From NCBI GenBank assembly GCA_030674155.1, contig CM060322.1:63212072-63276071 (forward strand): 64,000 nucleotides of DNA. The letters are read 5' to 3'. Below are positions 11,431 to 22,205 of the stretch, one piece after another. A program made the translations under genes and the position numbers. The DNA is from Stramonita haemastoma (taxonomy: Eukaryota > Mollusca > Gastropoda > Neogastropoda > Muricidae). Numbering within the stretch: position 1 is the first letter of the stretch; every line of letters begins with the position of its first letter. The notes under the pieces were generated by a model that was not told where the DNA came from, made no database searches, and saw nothing but the letters and a program-made list of their open reading frames with translations.

Positions 11431-11735
11431 GTGGTGTGTAGGGAGGTGAGTGTTCAGGTGGTAAGGAGTAGGTGGGGGGAGTAGGAGGGATGTGTGTGTA
11501 GGTGGAGAGTTTGTGTGTGCAATTCGGGGGAGGGGAGGAGGGGGATGTGTGCATGTGTAGTTGGGGGATATGTGTATGTAGGGAGGTGAGTATTGAAGCA
11601 TGGAGTATCTACTTTTATTTTATCTATCAACATACACGTGTGTGTGTGTGGTGCGTGTGTGTGTGTGTTTCAGTATGTCAGTGTGTCAGTGTGTGCATGT
11701 GTGTGTGTGTGGTGTTTCATTATAACTGTTTGGCT
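11431..11735. repeat. G-rich and (TG)n low complexity
   Basis: GTGTGTAGGGAGGTGAG-like G-rich repeats are followed by (TG)n at about 11638-11712. The ORFs here are low complexity. Confidence 0.75.
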
Positions 11736-11915
11736 GCTGACCTCAAACTGGCAGAGTTAGATGTGAAGGTAAGCTGGAAGGATGCTGTGTCCACTGTTCA
11801 GTTCTTCCTCCTGCAGGGTGTGTTGTGTGGGATATAGAAAAAGTCCTGTTAGTGTGTACCCCAAGGTGAGTGTGGCAGACCTGTCTGTCATCAGCTATCC
11901 CCACATTGTGTCAGG
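11736..11915 (+). other. Weak exon-like segment
   Basis: An open frame reads AADLKLAELDVK and ends at an AAG|GTAAGC donor-like site near 11769. CCTCCTGCAG near 11816 looks like an acceptor, and CCCAAG|GTGAGTG near 11865 looks like another donor. There is no family match and the open stretch is short. It could equally be chance. Confidence 0.2.
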
Positions 11916-11917
11916 GA

Positions 11918-12075
11918 GGCAGTGGTGGTCTAGGAGTAACTTGCCCACCTGAGAAGCAAGAGGTCTGTGGTTCAAATCTGATCTGAAACTTTCGTTCCCA
12001 TTTCTTGGCTAGTAGTGGTCTGGGTGCTAGTCATTCAGTTGGGGATAATCAGAAGTGCTGTGTATAATATTGATC
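11918..12075 (+). mobile_element. tRNA-derived SINE with head and start of central domain
   Basis: The A-box-like GTGGTCTAGGAGTAAC and B-box-like GGTTCAAATCTGATC are spaced as in a tRNA. CTGGGTGCTAGTCATTCAGT then matches the conserved region that precedes the GATGAGAC block in the other SINEs of this window. It is truncated at the 40-bp minisatellite that follows. Confidence 0.65.
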
Positions 12076-12084
12076 ACACTACTA

Positions 12085-13010
12085 CGTGATTTATGTAAAA
12101 GATAATATAGAATATTCCCCAATTTTTAACTGTAGAAAATAGTCCTGAAAATACCACCGCTTTAAACTAGCACAGGAGATAGTATGGAATATACTCCAAT
12201 ACTTTAGCGTAGTATTTGAGATAATATGGAATATACTTTTACTTTTAACTAGTATAAAGATAATTTGGAATGTACTACTACTTTTGCCCAGTATAGGAGA
12301 TAATATGGAATATACTTTAACGTTTAACTAGTATAGGAGATATTATGGAATATACCATTGACTTTTAAATAGTATATGAGATAATATGGAATATTCTCCA
12401 ATTTTTAGCTCTAGAAGATAATCCTGAAAATACCACTGCTTTAAACTAGTGTAGGGGATAATATGGAATAAAGTATTACTTTTAACTAGTATATGAGATA
12501 ATTTGGAATATGCCATTTACTTTTCACTGAGACGAAGATAACATGGAAGTACAACTACTTTTAACTTGTATTGGAGATTAGAACATACCACTACTTAAAA
12601 CTTGTGTTAGAGATAATTCAGATTATATCCATGTGAACTCATGTAGAAGACAATATAGAATATATGATTTTTTTTTAATCTTATGTATAACACGGTATAG
12701 AATATCTCAATTACTGTTTTCAGTTTCATGTTGAAGGTGATTCTTAACTCAGAAGATAATGTAGTCTGGAATTTTCCCATACTTTCAAGTCATGCAAAAG
12801 ATAATCTGGAATTTTCCAGAAGTTTAAAAAATTGTGTAGGAGATATTCTGAAATATTCCCCTACTCTTACGTCGTGTGCAAAATAATCTGATTTTCCCTA
12901 CTCTTACATTTGTCTAGGAGATAATCTGGAATTTCCCTTACTTATACTTCATGTAGAACATAATATGGAATTTTCACCTTCTTTTAACTCGTGTCTAAGA
13001 ATACATTGCA
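12085..13010. repeat. Diverged ~40-bp minisatellite, 20 or more copies
   Basis: The unit contains GATAATATGGAATATAC and ACTTTTAACTAGTATAGGA. The measured spacing of GATAAT between 12220 and 12380 is 39-41 bp. Copies decay toward the right end, where CTGGAATTTTCC variants dominate. AT-rich and non-coding. Confidence 0.9.
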
Positions 13011-13590
13011 ACTAGAGTTTTCTAGAGGTCAATTGTGCGGAAAACCTGCAGATCAGCTGATAGCAGTCAGGCTGAAGAAGACAAAACATTGTCAGAAAAG
13101 AGAGGAATACACTAATAGCAGTCAGGCTGAAGAAGAAGAAGACTAGACATGTTGTCCCTGCACTGAGGTGGAATGCACTTCCCTGAAGAAAACTTCAATT
13201 TCACACAGAGAACTCTTCACCACACCACATGATGGATCACACACCATCACCAGACCACCAATATTGATCACCATTACATACTATATCACACTTCACCACA
13301 CCTCCTTACCACCATCACATGCCACATTACATCACACACATCACATCACGACATAGCACATCACATCACCACATAGCACACTTCACCAAATCCCTTTCCA
13401 CTCACCTCATTACCAAACTATACCAAAGTACACCATCACACCAAATGACACCACTGCATTAATTGTGCCTTTGTATAAATCATACTGTACCGTTTCCTTT
13501 GTACCACCACCACCCCCTCCTTTCCTAATTTACTTCATCAAACCATTTTAAATTCTCTGCAGTGATACTATCACAAATTTGCAGCTGCAG
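13011..13590. other. Low-complexity CACATCA-rich DNA
   Basis: A short duplication (AGCAGTCAGGCTGAAGAAGA) lies at 13062 and 13113. CACATCA/ACCACA low-complexity sequence follows to about 13480. No gene recognised. Confidence 0.6.
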
Positions 13591-14012
13591 AAGAGAGAGA
13601 GAGAGAGAGAGGAGGAGAGAGAGTAGATGAGAGAGAGAGAGAGAGAGAGAGAGAAGAGAGAGAGAGGGAGAGGAGAAAAAAAAAAAAAATTATATTATAG
13701 AGAGAGAGAGTTATCATAACTATGGATATGAGTGGGGGTAGAAAAGAAAATCCAAAAGTTGCTATTATGTAGTGGAGTATGGTATGGAGTTCTCAGCTGA
13801 TGACTGATAGTATTAACATCACTGTCTGAAGCAGCCACATAATTTTTGCGATTCTGTTGTGTTTTACTTCAAGAGAGAGAGAAAGAGGGAGAGAGAGAGA
13901 CAAATAGAGGGGGAAATAGGGGAGGAGAGAGATAGAGTGTGTGTGTTTGTGTACATGTGTGTATGTGTTGTGTGGTGCTCACACCTGTGTGTGTGTACAT
14001 GTGTGTGTGTGT
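13591..14012. repeat. (GA)n and (TG)n microsatellites
   Basis: GA tracts occupy 13592-13708, with an internal run of about 13 A, and 13871-13905. TG/TGTA repeats occupy 13935-14012. Between them is about 160 bp of unique DNA. Confidence 0.85.
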
Positions 14013-14710
14013 TTGTACATAAGTGCTCATAAATCTTCTGAGAGAAAGGGCAGATGGAACTTGTAATTGTGTGGAAAGTGTGTTGTGAGTGCTTGACTGT
14101 GCATGTGTCCATTATGTGTGTGAAGAGTTGATTGCTGTCAGAGATTGAAAAGTGTCCGAGATCAGAAGCCATGGCATTTTGTCATGAAAAATCTGTTACA
14201 CTGTTTTACAAGTGCTTGGTGGATATTGTGTTCAGTTGAAACATGATATGGATGATTGTAATGTTACAGCAGATCACATGGACAGTAGTGATCTGTTTGA
14301 GAGAACTAAGAAACAGAAAATATCAAGCGTTTGGCCAGTTTTCTTGAGCTGTATTTCTGTGATTAGTATCAGTGTTTGGTAAAAGAAATGATAGAGTCAT
14401 TTTTTTAACAGGAAGATAAGTGAAAGAAGACAAACAATGCATGAACTTATTTATGTGCAGAGCAGGGAAGTAATACCAGAAAACAGAACAGACAACCACT
14501 ACAATCATAGAAAACAGAACAGACAAACTATACCAGTCACAGAGAACAAACTGAACAGCAGACAAGACGAAACAGAGTAAAGGCATCAGCTTACCAGCCC
14601 CTAATAACAGAAGCAAATGCAGTCAACCACAGCAATGAACTGAATCCTCTCTAGAGCAGTTGAAGGACAGAAGAAACAGGAAGAGTCAGAGTAGGCTACA
14701 TGCACCAGCA
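14013..14710. other. Unique DNA, no gene recognised
   Basis: Short duplicated ACAGAACAGACAA(C/A) motifs near 14485-14530. No coding signal. Confidence 0.5.
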
Positions 14711-14713
14711 CAT

Positions 14714-15022
14714 CAACCATCCTTCGGATGAGACTTTAAACCAAGGCCCATGTGTGAACACACGCAGAACATCTTGTGCACACACGTTAAATCCTGTTCG
14801 CTTTTCATAAGAGTAGGCCATCATGTGCCGGTGGGAACAGATGACAATATTTACAAAACTGCATACACACGCAACTGGAAGAAAAAAAGCACATGTTTGC
14901 TTATTCTGTTATCCTCGATATAAAAGAATAAATGAATAAACCAGCCAGCCCCTTGTACCATTGCCCAGAAACATCAGGGACTGGATGTAAAAAAGCACAT
15001 GAGTGCTTATCTATCATCCTCG
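14714..15022 (+). mobile_element. SINE-1 copy with a second partial tail
   Basis: CCTTCGGATGAGACTTTAAA, GCACACACGTTAAATCCTGT, GCCGGTGGGAACAGATGACA, GCATACACACGCAACTGG and CGATATAAAAGAATAAAT appear in family order to about 14943. A second 3' fragment (GGGACTGGATGTAAAAAAGC to CGAATAAAAGAA) follows at about 14971-15020, so this is two overlapping insertions or a tail duplication. Confidence 0.85.
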
Positions 15023-15765
15023 AATAAAAGAAGTTTGCCTTGTCTTGCTTGCCTTGCCCTTTTCTCTTCCCTTTATACTGGCATCATGGTTCACAACAGC
15101 CAGCAGTTACTGTATGGAGGCAAACCACAGGTTTCCCACTGCTGACTTTAGAAATTCCTCGTGAGATTTTAGACTTTCTGATACGACATACCAGGACAAC
15201 TCCATGCATTTGTAATTGTTGATATATATCTGATTGAATTCAAATTTTTCAATAGTTTCCCACAAGACATTTTTTTTCAGTTTTCCTGAGATTGTACAGT
15301 TACAAGAAGACAGTGCCTGTGTCTTTCATTGCTCTTAGAAACAAAAACAAGGCAAGGGGGCAGATGCATGAAGCGGAATACAACCCAGCAACACCGTCAT
15401 GAACCAAACTGTCAGGTTGTGGCTGTCTTTTCTGCCCCGTTTCTCTGTTCCCAATATGGAAATTGCTGCCATTTCCCTCTCTTGCCTTCCTCTATCTTTT
15501 CTGATGTTGCTGTGTTGCCAGACCTTGGTGACAGTAGAGCCCTGGTGTAGCCCCTGAGGCTGGCTGGATGCCAACACAATGCAGGAACAGACAGCTGCAG
15601 TGGCAGACAGTCTTTGTTCTAGCTTCTCCCTCATGCTGTTGATGGTGAATTGCAGGCATAAGGAAATGTCATTAACTCCCCCAACTCCTTTTTTTTTTAA
15701 AGGATGTTATAAAGTTTGACTGTACTAAGGCACGGTTCTGTGTGTATGTGTGCATGTGCATATGT
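15023..15765. other. Unique DNA, no gene recognised
   Basis: ORFs on both strands at 15329-15634 are open for 70-100 codons in moderately GC-rich sequence but show no domain or splice context I can defend. Confidence 0.5.
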
Positions 15766-16142
15766 GTGTGTTGTAGACACATGTGTGCATGAGTCCATGG
15801 ATGTGTGTATGTGTGTGAGAGTACACATTCCTTTGTGTGTGTATGTGTGTTTGTTAAATTTTAGAGTCCTATTATGGCCTTTGTGGTTAGCTGGTTGTAA
15901 AAAAGAAAATTGTTTTGAAAAAATCTGTATTGACTGTTATGTTGTTGTGTGTGTGTGTAGAAACGTGTGCATGAGTCCATGGATATGTGTATGTGTGTGA
16001 GAGTAACATTCCTCTGTGTGGTGTGAGTGAGTGTGTATGTCTGTGTGTGTGTTAAATTGTAGAGTCCTGCTATGGCCATTGTGGTTAGCTGGATGTAAAT
16101 GATATGTGTGAAAAAATTCCTGCTTTGACAATGTGTGTTTAT
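15766..16142. repeat. ~185-bp tandem duplication with TG repeats
   Basis: Each half contains GTGCATGAGTCCATGGAT, TGTGTGAGAGTA, GTTAAATT and AGAGTCCTRYTATGGCC. The AGAGTCCTGTTATGGCCATT block also occurs at about 19886 and 22305 within the segmental duplication, and weakly at 23890 and 24820. This marks an old relationship with that duplication. Confidence 0.75.
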
Positions 16143-16170
16143 GATGATGAGTGAGTGAGTGAGTGATTGT

Positions 16171-16245
<75 letters not shown>

Positions 16246-16250
16246 AGAGC
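16143..16250. repeat. (GAGT)n-(TG)n microsatellite
   Basis: A few GAGT units precede about 70 bp of uninterrupted TG. Confidence 0.95.
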
Positions 16251-16590
16251 GAGAGATAAGAGAAAAAAAATTGAGAGAGAGATAGATAGTAAACTTTTTT
16301 TATATAATATGGGATTGTAGTAAAGCATCATAATACCTGCCAACTTCTTCTAATTTTAGTAAAGGTGGAAATAATAAGGAGGATAAAAAAATGTAATGAT
16401 AGACATAAATCACAATTATCTGCCATGTGGCTGATTAACCTGTCATCATTTAGTCCAAGAGCATATATCCAATTTTCCATTAAGCTTCCAGAATCCCTAA
16501 GATGATGGTTTAAAGAGGTGGTGACCCAATTCCTTCATTAATCCTGGTTTTGTGCTAAAGCCTGTGGTTGTCAAAGGTGTCATTGTGCAT
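16251..16590. other. Unique AT-rich DNA
   Basis: No gene, RNA or transposon signal seen. Confidence 0.5.
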
Positions 16591-17224
16591 TCTCTGCCTG
16601 ACAGAGGTGTACACCAAGCATCACTCAACTCTTTCCCTGTGCAGTCTCTGCCTGACAGAGGTGTGCACCAAGCATCACTCAACTCTTTCCCTGTGCAGTC
16701 TCTGCCTGACAGAGGTGTGCACCAAGCATCACTCAACTCTTTCCCTGTGCAGTCTCTGCCTGACAGAGGTGTGCACCAAGCATCACTCAACTCTTTCCCT
16801 GTGCAGTCTCTGCCTGACAGAGGTGTGCACCAAGCATCACTCAACTCTTTCCCTGTGCAGTCCTGCCTGACAGAGGTGTGCACCAAGCATCACTCAACTC
16901 TTTCCTGTGCAGTCTCTGCCTGACAGAGGTGTGCACCAACATCACTCACTCTTCCCGTGCATTCTCTGCCTGACAGAGGTGTGCACCAAGCATCACTCAA
17001 CTCTTTCCCTGTGCAGTCTCTGCCTGACAGAGGTGTGCACCAAGCATCACTCAACTCTTTCCCTGTGCAGTCTCTGCCTGACAGAGGTGTCACCAAGCAT
17101 CACTCAACTCTTTCCCTGTGCAGTCTCTGCCTGACAGAGGTGTGCACCAAGCATCACTCAACTTTTCCTGTGCATTCTCTGCCTACAAGTGCACCAAGCA
17201 TCAGCTGAATCTTTCTCCTGTGCA
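16591..17224. repeat. 54-bp minisatellite, about 12 copies
   Basis: The unit begins TCTCTGCCTGACAGAGGTGT and ends CTTTCCCTGTGCAG. The first five intervals are exactly 54 bp (18 codons), then 1-2 nt indels appear and the last copy decays. Because the unit is divisible by three and lacks stops, ORFs stay open on both strands, with an 18-residue plus-strand period containing SLPDRGVHQASLNSFP. Multiple frames being open argues for chance rather than coding, and no start, splice or signal context supports a protein. Confidence 0.95.
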
Positions 17225-18094
17225 GAGCAGCTGCAACCATTTTCCCTCCTGTCACTAGCTGTCAGCAGCATGCTACTTCCTGATGATGTAGAGATTTGGG
17301 CATTTCTCTCATTTGGTATTCCTCCATGATTGGAACCACCTTGGATTCATTGTGTTATGATGTATTCAGGTGAAACATGTCCAGAAGGCTGGTGCTATGA
17401 TGCCATCTTCAACAGCGGTAGCAGAAGATAAAAATGCATGTGGTGTTAAGTGGTGTTATGATGCCATTTTCAACAGCAGTAGCAGAAGATAAAAAAAATG
17501 CTCGTGGTGTACAGTGTTTCCCTTGTCACTAGCTGGATGAAGACATTCAGCTGCATCAAGCCGGTCCAAAAGAAACTGGAAATCCTGATCTGCAGGCAAT
17601 GTGCCGGTCCATTTTAGTTCACAGCAGCCACTTCACCACACACCACGCATGGCGGGCAAGTGTAGCCAGATCAGACTACGCCAAAGAAACTTGCTTTGTT
17701 TTCACATCACTGGCGTCCATGAATTCTTGTTGAAATGAAAAACAGTACTTTCCAGACTGCAAGAATATTTTCAAAGCAATGAGACCAGTGACTTTGGTTT
17801 GAGTACAGGATTAAAGAAAAAAGATATGCACATGACAGTGTGTGCTATAGAGAGAGAAGCTCATTCTTTCTTTCCGCACTGCAACATGTGTTACTTAGCT
17901 GAGGAAGAAAGAGTAGCGCAGGAAGGTGTGTGCAACATGGGGAAAAGCCTGACAAGTAGAGAAGCCCACAGATGAGCAGAAGTAAGCTGCAGCTGAAGAA
18001 CAAGACAGTCATCATCACCATGATAATGGAACTCAGTGTGACAGCAGTCAAGAAGGCACTCACCTTGGCCATGGTAGAAGACTTCTATCTAGAA
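17225..18094. other. Unique DNA with a 60-bp duplication
   Basis: TATGATGCCATCTTCAACAG and GTAGCAGAAGATAAAAA occur twice, about 70 bp apart, near 17396 and 17457. The rest is moderately GC-rich. A 75-codon minus ORF (17845-18072) is hydrophobic (SSIIMVMMTVLFFSCSLLLL) but lacks other support. Confidence 0.5.
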
Positions 18095-18106
18095 CAGGCC
18101 ATGTCT

Positions 18107-18686
18107 CCAATGGAGGAGCAGGAGTGCTGATCAAGCACCCATCTGGAGAAGGAGAAACAGCAAACATCCCAACAGGGACACACTGCACTAACTACCATGC
18201 AGAACCCCAAGCCCTGAAACAAGCTGCCACCATGGTCAGACACTCCAAAGATGAACGTCAGCAAGTGGTTTTCTTCACTGATGCCCTGTCAGTCCTGCAA
18301 GCTTTGTCTGCAGACAAAGAAACACAACTCCAAATGAACAACAGACCCTTGCTCAAAACAATAATTTTATGCTGCAGTGGATCCCTGCCTACTGTGGTTT
18401 ACCTGGTGATGAACATGTTGATGAACTTGCAAAACAAGGGGCACAAAAAGAACTGTGCAAAAGCAGCCTCACCTTCCATGAAAAGAAGACAATTATCAAA
18501 TCAGTGGCTGACCCAGAGTAGAAAAGATGACTACCATAATCTCAAAATACAAGAACAAGTCATCATTCTAGGAATCTGCACTGGGCACAGCAGACTGAAT
18601 CACCATATTTCCACAAAACTGAAACTTGCTCCTTCTTCCATATGTGCCTGTAGTGAAGAAAACAAGACTGGGAAACATATCTTTTA
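18107..18686 (+). pseudogene. LINE RNase H and C-terminal domain relic, copy 1
   Basis: It starts inside the RNase H fold (NGGAGVLIKHPSGEGET), so the first catalytic Asp is missing. The second acidic residue (E of AEPQAL) and third (D of FFTDALSVLQAL) are present. A deletion near 18336 shifts the frame: the WIPAYCGLPGDEHVDELAK segment is encoded out of frame, and the tail (QVIILGICTGHSRLNHHIST, then KLKLAP and CACSEENKTGKHI) is back in the first frame. It therefore cannot make a working enzyme. The fragment is truncated at the 5' side and has no reverse transcriptase. Confidence 0.85.
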
Positions 18687-18831
18687 AAACGTATGCCATT
18701 TACCGACCTGAGGAAGATTGTGTGGGTGATGAACATAACCGTACAAACCAAGCTGAACAGCCCATGAGAAGAGCTAGAAAGGACATGCCATTATTTTTCC
18801 CAGACACATCTGATGGAATAAAAAGCAAATA

Positions 18832-19250
18832 TGTGACGCTCCACACATAATGAGACAGAGTGCACCTGAGGTCAATTTTTAGTTATTGACATGATATTAA
18901 TGTGCAATAAAGTGGCTATCAATACAAAAAAACGATTGAAAATCGACAATTCTGTGCAACATCATTACAACTTGAAATGATAGACTGCAGGATGGGACAA
19001 AATGAGAAACGGGCAAGTTTATTTTAGTAACAGGTTGTCAGAATGAGTGCTTTGGTATTTTCAAAACACATTTAAAAGCAAAAGGAATAAAAATTATGCC
19101 TTGATATTTCATTATAAGATAAATAAACAGATCTAGTTTAATAATCAATCAAATCTCAGAATTGACAACTTGACCCCCACCTGCCTTTAAAGGCTCCTAG
19201 TGCAAAATTGGGTAATGTGCTAAGCAACTCATTCGTGGTGGAGCGCAACA
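18832..19250. mobile_element. MITE copy 1, 419 bp with TIRs and TA duplication
   Basis: It begins TGTGACGCTCCAC and ends GTGGTGGAGCGCAACA, whose reverse complement TGTTGCGCTCCACCAC matches the left end. TA dinucleotides flank both ends (18830-18831 and 19251-19252). The homologous site in unit 2 (AAAAGTATATGAGAGG, 21840-21855) has a single TA and no insert, which defines the borders directly. No transposase ORF. TA duplication fits Tc1/mariner-like mobilisation, but superfamily is not established. Confidence 0.92.
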
Positions 19251-19454
19251 TATGAGAGAAAAAATTATCTCCTTGGACAATGAGGTGGCTTCATACTGTC
19301 TGTGTAAAGGCTGTGAAGATACCAGGAAAAAGCAGCAGACAAAGAAACATGGGCACAGTCCAACACAGAAACCAGACACAGCAAAACCAGGACAAGGAGG
19401 CAGCTGTATCCAGACCAGTACAAAAGAAAGACAACATGATCATCATGATCCTAA

Positions 19455-19780
19455 ACCTTCTTAGTCCTGATCCAGGATTTGCCGGAATTGAATAATTACC
19501 CCCCCCCCCCCCCCCCTTCTTAAGTCCTGAACTGGCATTTGCCAGGATTTACACACAGTAGGTTTCCATCACGCTGTGACCATCACTAATTGCTACTTCT
19601 TGTCAAAGCTCTATCTGGCTGGAAGAAGAAACCTTGTTAAGAGTCTGGAAGTAATTATAGCTGCTGGTATGTACTTAGAAGGAGGAAAAGGCCAGCGAGC
19701 ATCAGTGCCTGACCTGATTTTGTGATGAATACAAGATCTAGGGGCAGTTTGTGTTCCGAGAATCTGAATGCAAAGGGTTA
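19455..19780. other. Segment present only in duplication unit 1
   Basis: Unit 2 joins GATCATCATGATCCTG directly to ACCAAGCTGTGAGCTTG. Unit 1 has about 325 bp between these anchors, including 18 C at 19499-19516 and an internal near-repeat (AGTCCTGATCCAGGATTTGC and AGTCCTGAACTGGCATTTGC). Insertion here or deletion in unit 2 cannot be told apart from this window. Confidence 0.7.
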
Positions 19781-20640
19781 AACCAAGTCGTGAGCTTGTA
19801 TTGTCCTCTCTTACCTGCATAAGTATCTATTCATTTCTTTACTTTTTTTTTATTAATTATCTTTGACTTTAAAAAAAATTGTAGAGTCCTGTTATGGCCA
19901 TTGTTACTGGCTGGGTGTGAAAAATGTGTGATGGAAGTTCTGCTTTGACAAAGTGTATGTGTTTATTAGGGGGGGAGATGTTTTTATGAATACTCTTGCT
20001 CATGCACACAAGCAAGCAAGAGAGAGGTTTGTCCCCCCCCTAAAGTGTTGGATTGTGTTAGCACATAGAACTCTTGTCAGTTATATTGTTTGCTCTTCTG
20101 ATAATAATGGTGCTAAATATGATAATAATAATGATGAGTACAATATTAATACTGATACAAGTCCTGAGATGGTTGTTATACTAACTGGGCTTTAGCAGGT
20201 GATAATTACCCACTCTGTTGCTGATGATGGCTTTTATAATGACAATGATAATAAACACCTATACTTCTTCTTTACAGCAGTAGCTGAAAAGGCATTACAC
20301 ATTCATTGTGGAAAACACTGACAACTTGACCTGTAGACAAACATCCTGCAGTCAATTCACACACTGATGACAAAGATCCCACATTGATCCCTCCCCCTTC
20401 CCTTCCCCATGACATGAACCTCTCTTACCTAAATCATTTGCAGGTTTCACACTCCCACCACACACACACATACATCACAGACCCTCCCTGTCCATCACAC
20501 ATTCCCCCTCCCCTGCTTCTCCCTACCCCACATCATTCTCCCCCTCCCATGCTTCCCACCCTCACCCACACACACATACACTCAGGATTCTCAGACAGTG
20601 AAAAGTCTACTGGTGAGGTAAAGAAACTTCATGGAAAATG
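19781..20640. other. Non-LINE half of duplication unit 1
   Basis: It contains the GTAGAGTCCTGTTATGGCCA block, AATAATGATGAT low complexity, and CCTCCCCCTTCCC/CACACA-rich sequence. No coding signal. It aligns to 22205-23235. Confidence 0.7.
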
Positions 20641-20645
20641 TTGAG

Positions 20646-20990
20646 CAGAGGAGTTTTCAGTCTGCCCTTGACAGAGGAAAGAGAAGAATGAAGAAGATCC
20701 TGAAACAGACACAGTGTTGCAGACAGCAGAAAAGAGAAGAATGAAGAAGATCCTGAAACAGACACAGTGTTGCAGACAGAAGATAGAGAAGAATGAAGCA
20801 GATCCTGAAACAGACACAGTGTTGCAGACAGCAGAAAGAGAAGAATAAAGAAGATCCTGAAACAGACAGAGTGTTGCAGACAGAAGAAAGAGAAGAATGA
20901 GGAAGATCCTGAGATAGAGTGTTGCAGACAGAAGAAAGAGAAGAATGAAGAAGATGCTGAGACTGAAAGAGCGTTGCAGACAGAAGGGGC
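20646..20990. repeat. ~52-bp minisatellite, 6 copies
   Basis: The unit contains AGAGAAGAATGAAGAAGATC, CTGAAACAGACACAGTG and TTGCAGACAGCAGAAA. GAGAAG spacing is 52-53 bp for the first intervals and about 49 for the last. It separates the two duplication units and has no counterpart before unit 1. Confidence 0.9.
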
Positions 20991-21109
20991 TGAATGGACT
21001 AGGAAAAGTCAAGCAGTGCTGGCCACAAGATGGTGTGTTTGTTGAGGTACTGCAGAGAGACCTGTGTCAGTGCTTGATCCCAGTTGTCCTGCAGGCACAA
21101 CAAGCCACA

Positions 21110-21448
21110 GATATCTCTAATGGAGGAGCAGGAGTGCTGATCAAGTACCCATCAGGAGAAGTAGAAACAGCAAACACCCCAACAGGGACACACTGCACCA
21201 ACTACTGTGCAGAAACCCAAGCATTGAAACAAGCTGCCACCATGGTCAGACACTCCAAAGATGAATGTCAGCAAGTGGTTTTCTTCACTGATGCCTTGTC
21301 AGTCCTACAAGCCCTGTCTGCAGAGAAAGAAACAGAACTCCAAAGGGAACTTCAGCTCCTTACACAAAACAGACGTGTAATGCTAGAATGGATCCCTGCC
21401 CACTGTGGCGTTCCTGGCAATGAACAAGTTGATAAACTTGCAAAATAG
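21110..21448 (+). pseudogene. LINE RNase H relic, copy 2
   Basis: Better preserved than copy 1. The frame runs from SNGGAGVLIKYPSG through AETQALKQAATMVRHS, FFTDALSVLQALSAEKE, LEWIPAHCGVPGNEQVDKLA to a TAG at 21446. The acidic E and D and the HCGVPGNEQVDKLAK block are typical of RNase H in I-type LINEs. The first catalytic Asp (YTDGS motif) lies upstream of the homology and is absent. The tail domain continues after the stop in broken frames to about 21720. Confidence 0.85.
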
Positions 21449-22205
21449 AGGGCACAGATAGAACATTGCCAAAGCAGCCTCACCTCCCATGAAAAGATAA
21501 CAAACATGAAATCAATGTCTGACCGGGCAGTAGCAAAGGATTTCTAGGATGACTAGCACCATCTCCAAAGAGAAGATCAAGTCATAAATTCTAAGAGTGT
21601 ACATTGGGTACAGCACGTTAAATCACCATAATGTCCACAAAGCTGAAACTTGCTACTTTTCCCTGTGTGCTGGTGGTAAAGAAACCAGACTGGAGAACAT
21701 ATTTTTCAAAGGTGTACGCTATACAGCAACATGAGGAAGATTGTGTGGCCAATTGAGATAACCTGCAAACCAAGCTGTATGGCCCACAAGAGGAGTTGGA
21801 AAGAACATGCCATTATTTTCCCATAAACATCTCATGAGTAAAAGTATATGAGAGGAAAAGATTGTCTCCATGGATAATGATGCAACTCCAAAGTGTCTGT
21901 GTGAAGGCTGTGAAGATAGATTCCATGAAAGGCAGCAGATAAATAAATAGATAGACAAACAAACTCCTGACTCCATATTGTCTGTGTGAAGACACCAGGA
22001 AAAAGCAGCAGACAATCAACAATCAAGTCCGGACTCTATGCTGTTTCTGTGAAGACTGTGCAGATAGACACTGAAAAAGCACCAGATAAATAAACAAGTG
22101 TGTAGTATAACATAGAAACCAGCCCACAACAAAACCAGGACAGGGAGGCAGCTGTATCCGACCAGTACAAAAGAAAGACAACATGATCATCATGATCCTG
22201 AACCA
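21449..22205 (+). other. LINE tail and 3' region, copy 2
   Basis: Remnants of the C-terminal domain (ATGTCCACAAAGCTGAAACT, TGGTGGTAAAGAAACCAGAC) precede a 3' region ending GACAACATGATCATCATGAT. The MITE-free target site is at 21840-21855. The about 75-bp triplication is at 21890-22090. Confidence 0.7.

Larger units (their letters stand above)
18095..20645 (+). repeat. Segmental duplication, unit 1
   Basis: It aligns block by block to 21105-23235: LINE RNase H and tail, LINE 3' region (GACAACATGATCATCATGAT), GTCGTGAGCTTG, TTGTAGAGTCCTGTTATGGC, poly-C after GGTTTGTCC, CAAGTCCTGAGATGG, CACTGACAACTTGACCTG and a CCCTCCCCCTTCCCTTCCCC boundary. Unit 1 additionally carries a MITE (18832-19250) and about 325 bp at 19455-19780. 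Similarity by eye is high but with many indels, so it is old rather than recent. Confidence 0.85.

Noticed and set aside
17845..18072. 75-codon minus ORF with a hydrophobic stretch
   Set aside because: One predicted membrane-like segment in a short ORF without promoter, splice or homology evidence. Its start lies close to the duplication boundary.
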